Part shown: one piece after another, positions 1-12,500 of the stretch | Layout: the number at the start of each line of letters is the position of its first letter | Position numbering within the stretch: the first letter of the stretch is position 1 | Assembly (NCBI GenBank): GCA_037783545.1 | Contig: JBBELK010000680.1 | Span: 1-64,000, forward strand | Direction of reading: 5' to 3' | DNA: 64,000 bases | DNA from: Henricia sp. BOLD:AAB3569 | Lineage: Eukaryota; Echinodermata; Asteroidea; Spinulosida; Echinasteridae | Made by a program: the position numbers and the translations under genes | The notes under the pieces: generated by a model | What the model was told of the DNA's origin: nothing | The model's input: only the letters and a program-made list of their open reading frames with translations | The model's database searches: none

Positions 1-918
1 AGAGAGTTTAGGGCATGCAAAATTTGAAGTTCGTCGGAACATTTTTCGACCTCCAAATTTGCCGACGTTTGGACCACACTTTGACCAAATTGCCGAGCAA
101 ACTGCGGTGCGTTAACGACAGTCCGAATGACTGAGCATGCGCACAACTCAGGAGTACCCCAAAGAGGTGTGTACAGACAGCCACGGTTTGCGTGAGAGCA
201 GTCAGGAAGCCTCAACCCAGTTTTTTCTAAACTTTGAAATTTCTCTGCCATTTCCAGGCGAAAGTCTGTCAATTTTTTATGACAAGTGCGCAATATAGAG
301 AGTTTAGGGCATGCAAAATTTGAAGTTCGTCGGAACATTTTTCGACCTCCAAATTTGCCGACGTTTGGACCACACTTTGACCAAATTGCCGAGCCAAACT
401 GCGGTGCGTTAACGACAGTCCGAATGACTGAGCATGCGCACAACTCAGGAGTACCCCAAAGAGGTGTGTACAGACAGCCACGGTTTGCGTGAGAGCAGTC
501 AGGAAGCCTCAACCCAGTTTTTTCTAAACTTTGAAATTTCTCTGCCATTTCCCGGCGAAAGTCTGTCAATTTTGTATGACAAGTGCGCAATATAGAGAGT
601 TTAGGGCATGCAAAATTTGAAGTTCGTCGGAACATTTTTCGACCTCCAAATTTGCCGACGTTTGGACCACACTTTGACCAAATTGCCAAGCCAAACTGCG
701 GTGCGTTAACGACAGTCCGAATGACTGAGCATGCGCACAACTCAGGAGTACCCCAAAGAGGTGTGTACAGACAGCCACGGTTTGCGTGAGAGCAGTCAGG
801 AAGCCTCAACCCAGTTTTTTCTAAACTTTGAAATTTCTCTGCCATTTCCCGGCGAAAGTCTGTCAATTTTTTATGACAAGTGCGCAATATAGAGAGTTTA
901 GGGCATGCAAAATTTGAA

Positions 919-935
919 GTTCGTCGGAACATTTT
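919..935 (+). other. Partial CENP-B-box-like sequence in each monomer
   Basis: TTCGTCGGAA at m30-39 matches the first part of the mammalian CENP-B box (TTCGTTGGAA) at nine of ten positions. It becomes a ten-of-ten match in copies with C35T, such as those at 1217 and 23775. The other essential part of the box, CGGG, is absent and an AT-rich run takes its place. The resemblance is seen in the sequence. Binding of a CENP-B-like protein is speculation, since the known box requires both halves. Confidence 0.25.
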
Positions 936-979
936 TCGACCTCCAAATTTGCCGACGTTTGGACCACACTTTGACCAAA
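922..979 (+). other. Inverted-repeat cluster in the monomer
   Basis: CGTCGG at m32-37 (922-927) is the reverse complement of CCGACG at m62-67 (952-957), with a 24-bp loop. Directly following, TTTGG at m68-72 pairs with CCAAA at m85-89 across 12 bp. In copies with G61T (near 3325, 21130 and 22320) the first pair lengthens to 8 bp, CGTCGGAA with TTCCGACG. The arms are short, so stable hairpins are uncertain. Dyads of this kind are frequent in satellites, but no function can be read from the sequence alone. Confidence 0.4.
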
Positions 980-994
980 TTGCCGAGCCAAACT
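939..994 (+). repeat. Degenerate short direct repeats inside the monomer
   Basis: Three related stretches lie close together in every monomer: CCAAATTTGCCGA at m53-65, CCAAATTGCCGA at m85-96 and CCAAACTGCGG at m98-108. The first two differ by a single T. In the second unit of the window they are at 349-361, 381-392 and 394-404. They suggest that part of the monomer arose by local duplication of a roughly 12-bp element. The spacings (32 and 13 bp) are irregular, so this is a suggestion and not a proven origin. Confidence 0.55.
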
Positions 995-1021
995 GCGGTG
1001 CGTTAACGACAGTCCGAATGA

Positions 1022-1042
1022 CTGAGCATGCGCACAACTCAG
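1022..1042 (+). other. CTGAG/CTCAG inverted repeat around a GCATGCGC core
   Basis: CTGAG (m132-136) and CTCAG (m148-152) flank an 11-bp loop containing CATGCGCA. The stretch TGAGCATGCGCA differs by one base from TGCGCATGCGCA, which fits the palindromic NRF-1 consensus of animals. A 15-bp duplication at 7839-7868 falls exactly here. Whether any protein binds is unknown. The A147T and A151G variants near or in the right arm are common, so the arms are not strictly conserved. Confidence 0.3.
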
Positions 1043-3561
1043 GAGTACCCCAAAGAGGTGTGTACAGACAGCCACGGTTTGCGTGAGAGCAGTCAGGAAG
1101 CCTCAACCCAGTTTTTTCTAAACTTTGAAATTTCTCTGCCATTTCCCGGCGAAAGTCTGTCAATTTTTTATGACAAGTGCGCAATATAGAGAGTTCAGGG
1201 CATGCAAAATTTGAAGTTCGTTGGAACATTTTTCGACCTCCAAATTTGCCGACGTTTGGACCACACTTTGACCAAATTGCCGAGCCAAACTGCGGTGCGT
1301 TAACGACAGTCCGAATGACTGAGCATGCGCACAACTCAGGAGTACCACAAAGAGGTGTGTACAGACAGCCACGGTTTGCGTGAGAGCAGTCAGGAAGCCT
1401 CAACCCAGTTTTTCTAAACTTTGAAATTTCTCTGCCATTTCCCGGCGAAAGTCTGTCGATTTTTTATGACAAGTGCGCATATAGAGAGTTTAGGGCATGC
1501 AAAATTTGAAGTTCGTCGGAACATTTTCGACCTCCAAATTTGCCGACGTTTGGACCACACTTTGACCAAATTGCCGAGCCAAACTGCGGTGCGTTAACGA
1601 CAGTCCGAATGACTGAGCATGCGCACAACTCAGGAGTACCCCAAAGAGGTGTGTACAGACAGCCACGGTTTGCGTGAGAGCAGTCAGGAAGCCTCAACCC
1701 AGTTTTTTCTAAACTTTGAAATTTCTCTGCCATTTCCCGGCGAAAGTCTGTCAATTTTTTATGACAAGTGCGCAATATAGAGAGTTTAGGGCATGCAAAA
1801 TTTGAAGTTCGTCGGAACATTTTTCGACCTTCCAAATTTGCCGACGTTTGGACCACACTTTGACCAAATTGCCGAGCCAAACTGCGGTGCGTTAACGACA
1901 GTCCGAATGACTGAGCATGCGCACAACTCAGGAGTACCCCAAAGAGGTGTGTACAGACAGCCACGGTTTGCGTGAGAGCAGTCAGGAAGCCTCAACCCAG
2001 TTTTTTCTAAACTTTGAAATTTCTCTGCCATTTCCCGGCGAAAGTCTGTCAATTTGTTTATGACAAGTGCGCAATATAGAGAGTTTAGGGCATGCAAAAT
2101 TTGAAGTTCGTCGGAACATTTTTCGACCTCCAAATTTGCCGACGTTTGGACCACACTTTGACCAAATTGCCGAGCCAAACTGCGGTGCGTTAACGACAGT
2201 CCGAATGACTGAGCATGCGCACAACTCAGGAGTACCCCAAAGAGGTGTGTACAGACAGCCACGGTTTGCGTGAGAGCAGTCAGAAGCCTCAACCCAGTTT
2301 TTTCTAAACTTTGAAATTTCTCTGCCATTTCCCGGCGAAAGTCTGTCAATTTTTTATGACAAGTGCGCAATATAGAGAGTTTAGGGCATGCAAAATTTGA
2401 AGTTCGTCGGAACATTTTTCGACCTCCAAATTTGCCGACGTTTGGACCACACTTTGAACAAATTGCCGAGCCAAACTGCGGTGCGTTAACGACAGTCCGA
2501 ATGACTGAGCATGCGCACAACTCAGGAGTACCCCAAAGAGGTGTGTACAGACAGCCACGGTTTGCGTGAGAGCAGTCAGGAAGCCTCAACCCAGTTTTTT
2601 CTAAACTTTGAAATTTCTCTGCCATTTCCCGGCGAAAGTCTGTCAATTTTTTATGACAAGTGCGCAATATAGAGAGTTTAGGGCATGCAAAATTTGAAGT
2701 TCGTCGGAACATTTTTCGACCTCCAAATTTGCCGACGTTTGGACCACACTTTGACCAAATTGCCGAGCCAAACTGCGGTGCGTTAACGACAGTCCGAATG
2801 ACTGAGCATGCGCACAACTCAGGAGTACCCCAAAGAGGTGTGTACAGACAGCCACGGTTTGCGTGAGAGCAGTCAGGAAGCCTCAACCCAGTTTTTTCTA
2901 AACTTTGAAATTTCTCTGCCATTTCCCGGCGAAAGTCTGTCAATTTTTTATGACAAGTGCGCAATATAGAGAGTTTAGGGCATGCAAAATTTGAAGTTCG
3001 TCAGAACATTTTTCGACCTCCAAATTTGCCGACGTTTGGACCACACTTTGACCAAATTGCCGAGCCAAACTGCGGTGCGTTAACGACAGTCCGAATGACT
3101 GAGCATGCGCACAACTCAGGAGTACCCCAAAGAGGTGTGTACAGACAGCCACGGTTTGCGTGAGAGCAGTCAGGAAGCCTCAACCCAGTTTTTTCTAAAC
3201 TTTGAAATTTCTCTGCCATTTCCCGGCGAAAGTCTGTCAATTTTTTATGACAAGTGCGCAATATAGAGAGTTTAGGGCATGCAAAATTTGAAGTTCGTCG
3301 GAACATTTTTCGACCTCCAAATTTTCCGACGTTTGGACCACACTTTGACCAAATTGCCGAGCCAAACTGCGGTGCGTTAACGACAGTCCGAATGACTGAG
3401 CATGCGCACAACTCAGGAGTACCCCAAAGAGGTGTGTACAGACAGCCACGGTTTGCGTGAGAGCAGTCAGGAAGCCTCAACCCAGTTTTTTCTAAACTTT
3501 GAAATTTCTCTGCCATTTCCCGGCGAAAGTCTGTCAATTTTTTATGACAAGTGCGCAATAT

Positions 3562-6500
3562 AGAGAGTTTAGGGCATGCAAAATTTGAAGTTCGTCAGAA
3601 CATTTTTCGACCTCCAAATTTGCCGACGTTTGGACCACACTTTGACCAAATTGCCGAGCCAAACTGCGGTGCGTTAACGACAGTCCGAATGACTGAGCAT
3701 GCGCACAACTCAGGAGTACCCCAAAGAGGTGTACAGACAGCCACGGTTTGCGTGAGAGCAGTCAGGAAGCCTCAACCCAGTTTTTTCTAAACTTTGAAAT
3801 TTCTCTGCCATTTCCCGGCGAAAGTCTGTCAATTTTTATGACAAGTGCGCAATATAGAGAGTTTAGGGCATGCAAAATTTGAAGTTCGTCGGAACATTTT
3901 TCGACCTCCAAATTTGCCGACGTTTGGACCACACTTTGACCAAATTGCCGAGCCAAACTGCGGTGCGTTAACGACAGTCCGAATGACTGAGCATGCGCAC
4001 AACTCAGGAGTACCCCAAAGAGGTGTGTACAGACAGCCACGGTTTGCGTGAGAGCAGTCAGGAAGCCTCAACCCAGTTTTTTCTAAACTTTGAAATTTCT
4101 CTGCCATTTCCGGCGAAAGTCTGTCGATTTTTTATGACAAGTGCGCAATATAGAGAGTTTAGGGCATGCAAATTTGAAGTTCGTCGGAACATTTTTCGAC
4201 CTCCAAATTTGCCGACGTTTGGACCACACTTTGACCAAATTGCCGAGCCAAACTGCGGTGCGTTAACGACAGTCCGATGACTGAGCATGCGCACAACTCA
4301 GGAGTACCCCAAAGAGGTGTGTACAGACAGCCACGGTTTGCGTGAGAGCAGTCAGGAAGCCTCAACCCATTTTTTTCTAAACTTTGAAATTTCTCTGCCA
4401 TTTCCCGGCGAAAGTCTGTAATTTTTTATGACAAGTGCGCAATATAGAGAGTTTAGGGCATGCAAAATTTGAAGTTCGTCGGAACATTTTTCGACCTCCA
4501 AATTTGCCGACGTTTGGACCACACTTTGACCAAATTGCCGAGCCAAACTGCGGTGCGTTAACGACAGTCCGAATGACTGAGCATGCGCACAACTCAGGAG
4601 TACCCCAAAGAGGTGTGTACAGACAGCCACGGTTTGCGTGAGAGCAGTCAGGAAGCCTCAACCCAGTTTTTTCTAAACTTTGAAATTTCTCTGCCATTTC
4701 CCGGCGAAAGTCTGTCAATTTTTTATGACAAGTGCGCAATATAGAGAGTTTAGGGCATGCAAAATTTGAAGTTCGTCGGAACATTTTTCGACCTCCAAAT
4801 TTGCCGACGTTTGGACCACACTTTGACCAAATTGCCGAGCCAAACTGCGGTGCGTTAACGACAGTCCGAATGACTGAGCATGCGCACAACTCAGGAGTAC
4901 CCCAAAGAGGTGTGTACAGACAGCCACGGTTTGCGTGAGAGCAGTCAGGAAGCCTCAACCCAGTTTTTTCTAAACTTTGAAATTTCTCTGCCATTTCCCG
5001 GCGAAAGTCTGTCAATTTTTTATGACAAGTGCGCAATATAGAGAGTTTAGGGCATGCCAAAATTTGAAGTTCGTCGGAACATTTTTCGACCTCCAAATTT
5101 GCCGACGTTTGGACCACACTTTGACCAAATTGCCGAGCCAAACTGCGGTGCGTTAACGACAGTCCGAATGACTGAGCATGCGCACAACTCAGGAGTACCC
5201 CAAAGAGGTGTGTACAGACAGCCACGGTTTGCGTGAGAGCAGTCAGGAAGCCTCAACCCAGTTTTTTCTAAACTTTGAAATTTCTCTGCCATTTCCCGGC
5301 GAAAGTCTGTCAATTTTTTATGACAAGTGCGCAATATAGAGAGTTTAGGGCATGCAAAATTTGAAGTTCGTCGGAACATTTTTCGACCTCCAAATTTGCC
5401 GACGTTTGGACCACACTTTGACCAAATTGCCGAGCCAAACTGCGGTGCGTTAACGACAGTCCGAATGACTGAGCATGCGCACAACTCAGGAGTACCCCAA
5501 AGAGGTGTGTACAGACAGCCACGGTTTGCGTGAGAGCAGTCAGGAAGCCTCAACCCAGTTTTTTTCTAAACTTTGAAATTTCTCTGCCATTTCCCGGCGA
5601 AAGTCTGTCAATTTTTTATGACAAGTGCGCAATATAGAGAGTTTAGGGCATGCAAAATTTGAAGTTCGTCGGAACATTTTTCGACCTCCAAATTTGCCGA
5701 CGTTTGGACCACACTTTGACCAAATTGCCGAGCCAAACTGCGGTGCGTTAACGACAGTCCGAATGACTGAGCATGCGCACAACTCAGGAGTACCCCAAAG
5801 AGGTATGTACAGACAGCCACGGTTTGCGTGAGAGCAGTCAGGAAGCCTCAACCCAGTTTTTTCTAAACTTTGAAATTTCTCTGCCATTTCCCGGCGAAAG
5901 TCTGTCAATTTTTTATGACAAGTGCGCAATATAGAGAGTTTAGGGCATGCAAAATTTGAAGTTCGTCGGAACATTTTTCGACCTCCAAATTTGCCGACGT
6001 TTGGACCACACTTTGACCAAATTGCCGAGCCAAACTGCGGTGCGTTAACGACAGTCCGAATGACTGAGCATGCGCACAACTCAGGAGTACCCCAAAGAGG
6101 TGTGTACAGACAGCCACGGTTTGCGTGAGAGCAGTCAGGAAGCCTCAACCCAGTTTTTTCTAAACTTTGAAATTTCTCTGCCATTTCCCGGCGAAAGTCT
6201 GTCAATTTTTTATGACAAGTGCGCAATATAGAGAATTTAGGGCATGCACAATTTGAAGTTCGTCGGAACATTTTTCGACCTCCAAATTTGCCGACGTTTG
6301 GACACACTTTGACCAATTGCCGAGCCAAACTGCGGTGCGTTAACGACAGTCCGAATGACTGAGCATGCGCACAACTCAGGAGTACCCCAAAGAGGTGTGT
6401 ACAGACAGCCACGGTTTGCGTGAGAGCAGTCAGGAAGCCTCAACCCAGTTTTTTCTAAACTTTGAAATTTCTCTGCCATTTCCCGGCGAAAGTCTGTCAA

Positions 6501-9500
6501 TTTTTTATGACAAGTGCGCAATATAGAGAGTTTAGGGCATGCAAAATGTTAAGTTCGTCGGAACATTTTTCGACCTCCAAATTTGCCGACGTTTGGACCA
6601 CACTTTGACCAAATTGCCGAGCCAAACTGCGGTGCGTTAACGACAGTCCGAATGACTGAGCATGCGCACAACTCAGGAGTACCCCAAAGAGGTGTGTACA
6701 GACAGCCACGGTTTGCGTGAGAGCAGTCAGGAAGCCTCAACCCAGTTTTTTCAAACTTTGAAATTTCTCTGCCATTTCCCGGCGAAAGTCTGTCAATTTT
6801 TTATGACAAGTGCGCAATATAGAGAGTTTAGGGCATGCAAAATTTGAAGTTCGTCGGAACATTTTTCGACCTCCAAATTTGCCGACGTTTGGACCACACT
6901 TTGACCAAATTGCCGAGCCAAACTGCGGTGCGTTAACGACAGTCCGAATGACTGAGCATGCGCACAACTCAGGAGTACCCCAAAGAGGTGTGTACAGACA
7001 GCCACGGTTTGCGTGAGAGCAGTCAGGAAGCCTCAACCAGTTTTTTTCAAACTTTGAAATTTCTCTGCCATTTCCCGGCGAAAGTCTGTCAATTTTTTAT
7101 GACAAGTGCGCAATATAGAGAGTTTAGGGCATGCAAAATTTGAAGTTCGTCGAAAATTTTTCGACCTCCAAATTTGCCGACGTTTGGACCACACTTTGAC
7201 CAAATTGCCGAGCCAAACTGCGGTGCGTTAACGACAGTCCGAATGACTGAGCATGCGCACAACTCAGGAGTACCCCAAAGAGGTGTGTACAGACAGCCAC
7301 GGTTTGCGTGAGAGCAGTCAGGAAGCCTCAACCCAGTTTTTTCTAAACTTTGAAATTTCTCTGCCATTTCCCGGCGAAAGTCTGTCAATTTTTTATGACA
7401 AGTGCGCAATATAGAGAGTTTAGGGCATGCAAAATTTGAAGTTCGTCGGAACATTTTTCGACCTCCAAATTTGCCGACGTTTGGACCACACTTTGACCAA
7501 ATTGCCGAGCCAAACTGCGGTGCGTTAACGACAGTCCGAATGACTGAGCATGCGCACAACTCAGGAGTACCCCAAAGAGGTGTGTACAGACAGCCACGGT
7601 TTGCGTGAGAGCAGTCAGGAAGCCTCAACCCAGTTTTTTCTAAACTTTGAAATTTCTCTGCCATTTCCCGGCGAAAGTCTGTCAATTTTTTATGACAAGT
7701 GCGCAATATAGAGAGTTTAGGGCATGCAAAATGTTAAGTTCGTCGGAACATTTTCGACCTCCAAATTTGCCGACGTTTGGACCACACTTTGACCAAATTG
7801 CCGAGCCAAACTGCGGTGCGTTAACGACAGTCCGAATGACTGAGCATGCGCACACTGAGCATGCGCACAACTCAGGAGTACCCCAAAGAGGTGTGTACAG
7901 ACAGCCACGGTTTGCGTGAGAGCAGTCAGGAAGCCTCAACCCAGTTTTTTTCAAACTTTGAAATTTCTCTGCCATTTCCCGGCGAAAGTCTGTCAATTTT
8001 TTATGACAAGTGCGCAATATAGAGAGTTTAGGGCATGCAAAATTTGAAGTTCGTCGGAACATTTTTCGACTCCAAATTTGCCGACGTTTGGACCACACTT
8101 TGACCAAATTGCCGAGCCAAACTGCGGTGCGTTAACGACAGTCCGAATGACTGAGCATGCGCACAACTCAGGAGTACCCCAAAGAGGTGTGTACAGACAG
8201 CCACGGTTTGCGTGAGAGCAGTCAGGAAGCCTCAACCAAGTTTTTTTCAAACTTTGAAATTTCTCTGCCATTTCCCGGCGAAAGTCTGTCAATTTTTTAT
8301 GACAAGTGCGCAATATAGAGAGTTTAGGGCATGCAAAATTTGAAGTTCGTCGAAAATTTTTCGACCTCCAAATTTGCCGACGTTTGGACCACACTTTGAC
8401 CAAATTGCCGAGCCAAACTGCGGTGCGTTAAAGACAGTCCGAATGACTGAGCATGCGCACAACTCAGGAGTACCCAAAGAGGTGTGTACAGACAGCCACG
8501 GTTTGCGTGAGAGCAGTCAGGAAGCCTCACCCAGTTTTTTCTAAACTTTGAAATTTCTCTGCCATTCCGGCGAAAGTCTGTCAATTTTTTATGACAAGTG
8601 CGCAATATAGAGAGTTTAGGGCATGCAAAATTTGAAGTTCGTCGGAACATTTTTCGACCTCCAAATTTGCCGACGTTTGGACCACACTTTGACAAAATTG
8701 CCGAGCCAAACTGCGGTGCTGTTAACGACAGTCCGAATGACTGAGCATGCGCACAACTCAGGAGTACCCCAAAGAGGTGTGTACAGACAGCCACGGTTTG
8801 CGTGAGAGCAGTCAGGAAGCCTCAACCCAGTTTTTTCTAAACTTTGAAATTTCTCTGCCATTTCCCGGCGAAAGTCTGTCAATTTTTTATGACAAGTGCG
8901 CAATAAAGAGAGTTTAGGGCATGCAAAATTTGAAGTTCGTCGGAACATTTTTCGACCTCCAAATTTGCCGACGTTTGGACCACACTTTGACCAAATTGCC
9001 GAGCCAAACTGCGGTGCGTTAACGACAGTCCGAATGACTGAGCATGCGCACAACTCAGGAGTACCCCAAAGAGGTGTGTACAGACAGCCACGGTTTGCGT
9101 GAGAGCAGTCAGGAAGCCTCAACCCAGTTTTTTTCTAAACTTTGAAATTTCTCTGCCATTTCCCGGCGAAAGTCTGTCAATTTTTTATGACAAGTGCGCA
9201 ATATAGAGAGTTTAGGGCATGCCAAATTTGAAGTTCGTCGGAACATTTTTCGACCTCCAAATTTGCCGACGTTTGCACCACACTTTGACCAAATTGCCGA
9301 GCCAAACTGCGGTGCGTTAACGACAGTCCGAATGACTGAGCATGCGCACAACTCAGGAGTACCCCAAAGAGGTGTGTACAGACAGCCACGGTTTGCGTGA
9401 GAGCAGTCAGGAAGCCTCAACCCAGTTTTTTCTAAACTTTGAAATTTCTCTGCCATTTCCCGGCGAAAGTCTGTCAATTTTTTATGACAAGTGCGCAATA

Positions 9501-12500
9501 AGAGAGTTTAGGGCATGCAAAATTTGAAGTTCGTCGGAACATTTTTTCGACCTCCAAATTTGCCGACGTTTGGACCACACTTTGACCAAATTGCCGAGCC
9601 AAACTGCGGTGCGTTAACGACAGTCCGAATGACTGAGCATGCGCACAACTCAGGAGTACCCCAAAGAGGTGTGTACAGACAGCCACGGTTTGCGTGAGAG
9701 CAGTCAGGAAGCCTCAACCCAGTTTTTTCTAAACTTTGAAATTTCTCTGCCATTTCCCGGCGAAAGTCTGTCAATTTTTTATGACAAGTGCGCAATATAG
9801 AGAGTTTAGGGCATGCCAAATTTGAAGTTCGTCGGAACATTTTCGACCTCAAAATTTGCCGACGTTTGGACCACACTTTGACCAATTGCCGAGCCAAACT
9901 GCGGTGCGTTAACGACAGTCCGAATGACTGAGCATGCGCACAACTCAGGAGTACCCCAAAGAGGCGTGTACAGACAGCCACGGTTTGCGTGAGAGCAGTC
10001 AGGAAGCTCAACCCAGTTTTTTTCTAAACTTTGAAATTTCTCTGCCATTTCCGGGCGAAAGTCTGTCAATTTTTTATGACAAGTGCGCAATATAGAGAGT
10101 TTAGGGCATGCAAAATTTGAAGTTCGTCGGAACATTTTTCGACCTCCAAATTTGCCGACGTTTGGACCACACTTTGACCAAATTGCCGAGCCAAACTGCG
10201 GTGCGTTAACGACAGTCCGAATGACTGAGCATGCGCACAACTCAGGAGTACCCCAAAGAGGTGTGTACAGACAGCCACGGTTTGCGTGAGAGCAGTCAGG
10301 AAGCCTCAACCCAGTTTTTTCTAAACTTTGAAATTTCTCTGCCATTTCCCGGCGAAAGTCTGTCAATTTTTTATGACAAGTGCGCAATATAGAGAGTTTA
10401 GGGCATGCAAAATTTGAAGTTCGTCGGAACATTTTTCAACCTCCAAATTTGCCGACGTTTGGACCACACTTTGACCAATTGCGAGCCAAACTGCGGTGCG
10501 TTAACGACAGTCCGAATGACTGAGCATGCGCACAACTCAGGAGTACCCCAAAGAGGTATGTACAGACAGCCACGGTTTGCGTGAGAGCAGTCAGGAAGCC
10601 TCAACCCAGTTTTTCTAAACTTTGAAATTTCTCTGCCATTTCCCGGCGAAAGTCTGTCAATTTGTTATGACAAGTGCGCAATATAGAGAGTTTAGGGCAT
10701 GCAAAATTTGAAGTTCGTCGGAACATTTTTCGACCTCCAAATTTGCCGACGTTTGGACCACACTTTGACCAAATTGCCGAGCCAAACTGCGGTGCGTTAA
10801 CGACAGTCCGAATGACTGAGCATGCGCACAACTCAGGAGTACCCCAAAGAGGTGTGTACAGACAGCCACGGTTTGCGTGAGAGCAGTCAGGAAGCCTCAA
10901 CCCAGTTTTTTCTAAACTTTGAAACTTCTTTGCCATTTCCGGCGAAAAGTCTGTCAATTTGTTATGACAAGTGCGCAATATAGAGAGTTTAGGGCATGCA
11001 AAATTTGAAGTTCGTCGGAACATTTTCGACCTCCAAATTGCCGACGTTTGGACCACACTTTGACCAAATTGCCGAGCCAAACTGCGGTGCGTTAACGACA
11101 GTCCGAATGACTGAGCATGCGCACAACTCAGGAGTACCCCAAAGAGGTGTGTACAGACAGCCACGGTTTGCGTGAGAGCAGTCAGGAAGCCTCAACCCAG
11201 TTTTTTCTAAACTTTGAAATTTCTCTGCCATTTCCGGCGAAAGTCTGTCAATTTTTTATGACAAGTGCGCAATATAGAGAGTTTAGGGCATGCAAAATTT
11301 GAAGTTCGTCGGAACATTTTTCGACCTCCAAATTTGCCGACGTTTGGACCACACTTTGACCAAATTGCCGAGCCAAACTGCGGTGCGTTACGACAGTCCG
11401 AATGACTGAGCATGCGCACAACTCAGGAGTACCCCAAAGAGGTGTGTACAGACAGCCACGGTTTGCGTGAGAGCAGTCAGGAAGCCTCAACCCAGTTTTT
11501 CTAAACTTTGAAATTTCTCTGCCATTTCCCGGCGAAAGTCTGTCAATTTTTATGACAAGTGCGCAATATAGAGAGTTTAGGGCATGCAAAATTTGAAGTT
11601 CGTCGGAACATTTTCGACCTCCAAATTTGCCGACGTTTGGACCACACTTTGACCAAATTGCGAGCCAAACTGCGGTGCGTTAACGACAGTCCGAATGACT
11701 GAGCATGCGCACAACTCAGGAGTACCCCAAAGAGGTGTGTACAGACAGCCACGGTTTGCGTGAGAGCAGTCAGGAAGCCTCAACCCAGTTTTTTCAAACT
11801 TTGAAATTTCTCTGCCATTTCCCGGCGAAAGTATGTCAATTTTGTATGACAAGTGCGCAATATAGAGAGTTTAGGGCATGCAAAATTTGAAGTTCGTCGG
11901 AACATTTTTCGACCTCCAAATTTGCCGACGTTTGGACCACACTTTGACCAAATTGCCGAGCCAAACTGCGGTGCGTTAACGACAGTCCGAATGACTGAGC
12001 ATGCGCACAACTCAGGAGTACCCCAAAGAGGTGTGTACAGACAGCCACGGTTTGCGTGAGAGCAGTCAGGAAGCCTCAACCAGTTTTTTCTAAACTTTGA
12101 AATTTCTCTGCCATTTCCCGGCGAAAGTCTGTCAATTTTTTATGACAAGTGCGCAATATAGAGAGTTTAGGGCATGCGAAATTTGAAGTTCGTCGGAACA
12201 TTTTTCGACCTCCAAATTTGCCGACGTTTGGACCACACTTTGACCAAATTGCCGAGCCAAACTGCGGTGCGTTATCGACAGACCGAATGACTGAGCATGC
12301 GCACAACTCAGGAGTACCCCAAAGAGGTGTGTACAGACAGCCACGGTTTGCGTGAGAGCAGTCAGGAAGCCTCAACCCAGTTTTTTCTAAACTTTGAAAT
12401 TTCTCTGCCATTTCCCGCGAAAGTCTGTCAATTTTTTATGACAAGTGCGCAATATAGAGAGTTTAGGGCATGCAAAATTTGAAGTTCGTCGGAACATTTT

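Larger units (their letters stand above)
891..1187 (+). repeat. Reference monomer (exact consensus copy)
   Basis: This copy carries the majority base at every position I compared and serves as the numbering standard m1-m297. Landmarks are a first GCATGC at m13-18, GTTCGTCGGAAC at m29-40, a T5 run at m42-46, a unique GTTAAC at m112-117, a second GCATGC at m136-141, a T6 run at m222-227, and a second T6 run at m274-279. Counted composition is 70 C, 68 G and 16 CpG in 297 bp. The unit is 99 codons long, so any stop-free frame continues from copy to copy. Confidence 0.95.
1..3561 (+). repeat. Near-consensus monomers, left part of window
   Basis: About 12 units, mostly exactly 297 bp. Exceptions are a 1-bp deletion in the first unit, several 1-bp changes between about 1410 and 2290 (both losses and gains), and scattered substitutions. 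One C35T copy lies at about 1217 and one G95A copy in the unit starting at 594. No clear higher-order period is visible here, and there is nothing besides satellite. Confidence 0.9.

Noticed and set aside
7-13. TTTAGGG or TTAGGG telomere-type motif in each monomer
   Set aside because: There is only one copy per 297 bp and no tandem run, so it is not telomeric repeat. A 6-7-mer is expected by chance.
269-481. 70-codon minus-strand ORF repeated in almost every monomer
   Set aside because: It is a second frame of the same repeat, overlapping the first on the other strand, with no sign of selection.
286-492. 68-codon plus-strand ORF repeated in almost every monomer
   Set aside because: It begins at GTG, ends inside the same monomer, matches nothing I know, and is present simply because the monomer is repeated. 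No ribosome-binding or promoter context applies in a satellite array.
919-936. Possible RNA polymerase III B box followed by a T-run (tRNA-derived SINE origin)
   Set aside because: GTTCGTCGG misses the required A of the B box, there is no convincing A box upstream, and no poly-A or target-site duplication occurs. The T-run is within the unit, not at an element end.
958-979. TTTGG/CCAAA dyad as a terminator or attachment site
   Set aside because: Arms are only 5 bp with a 12-bp loop, and no gene or integration boundary is present.
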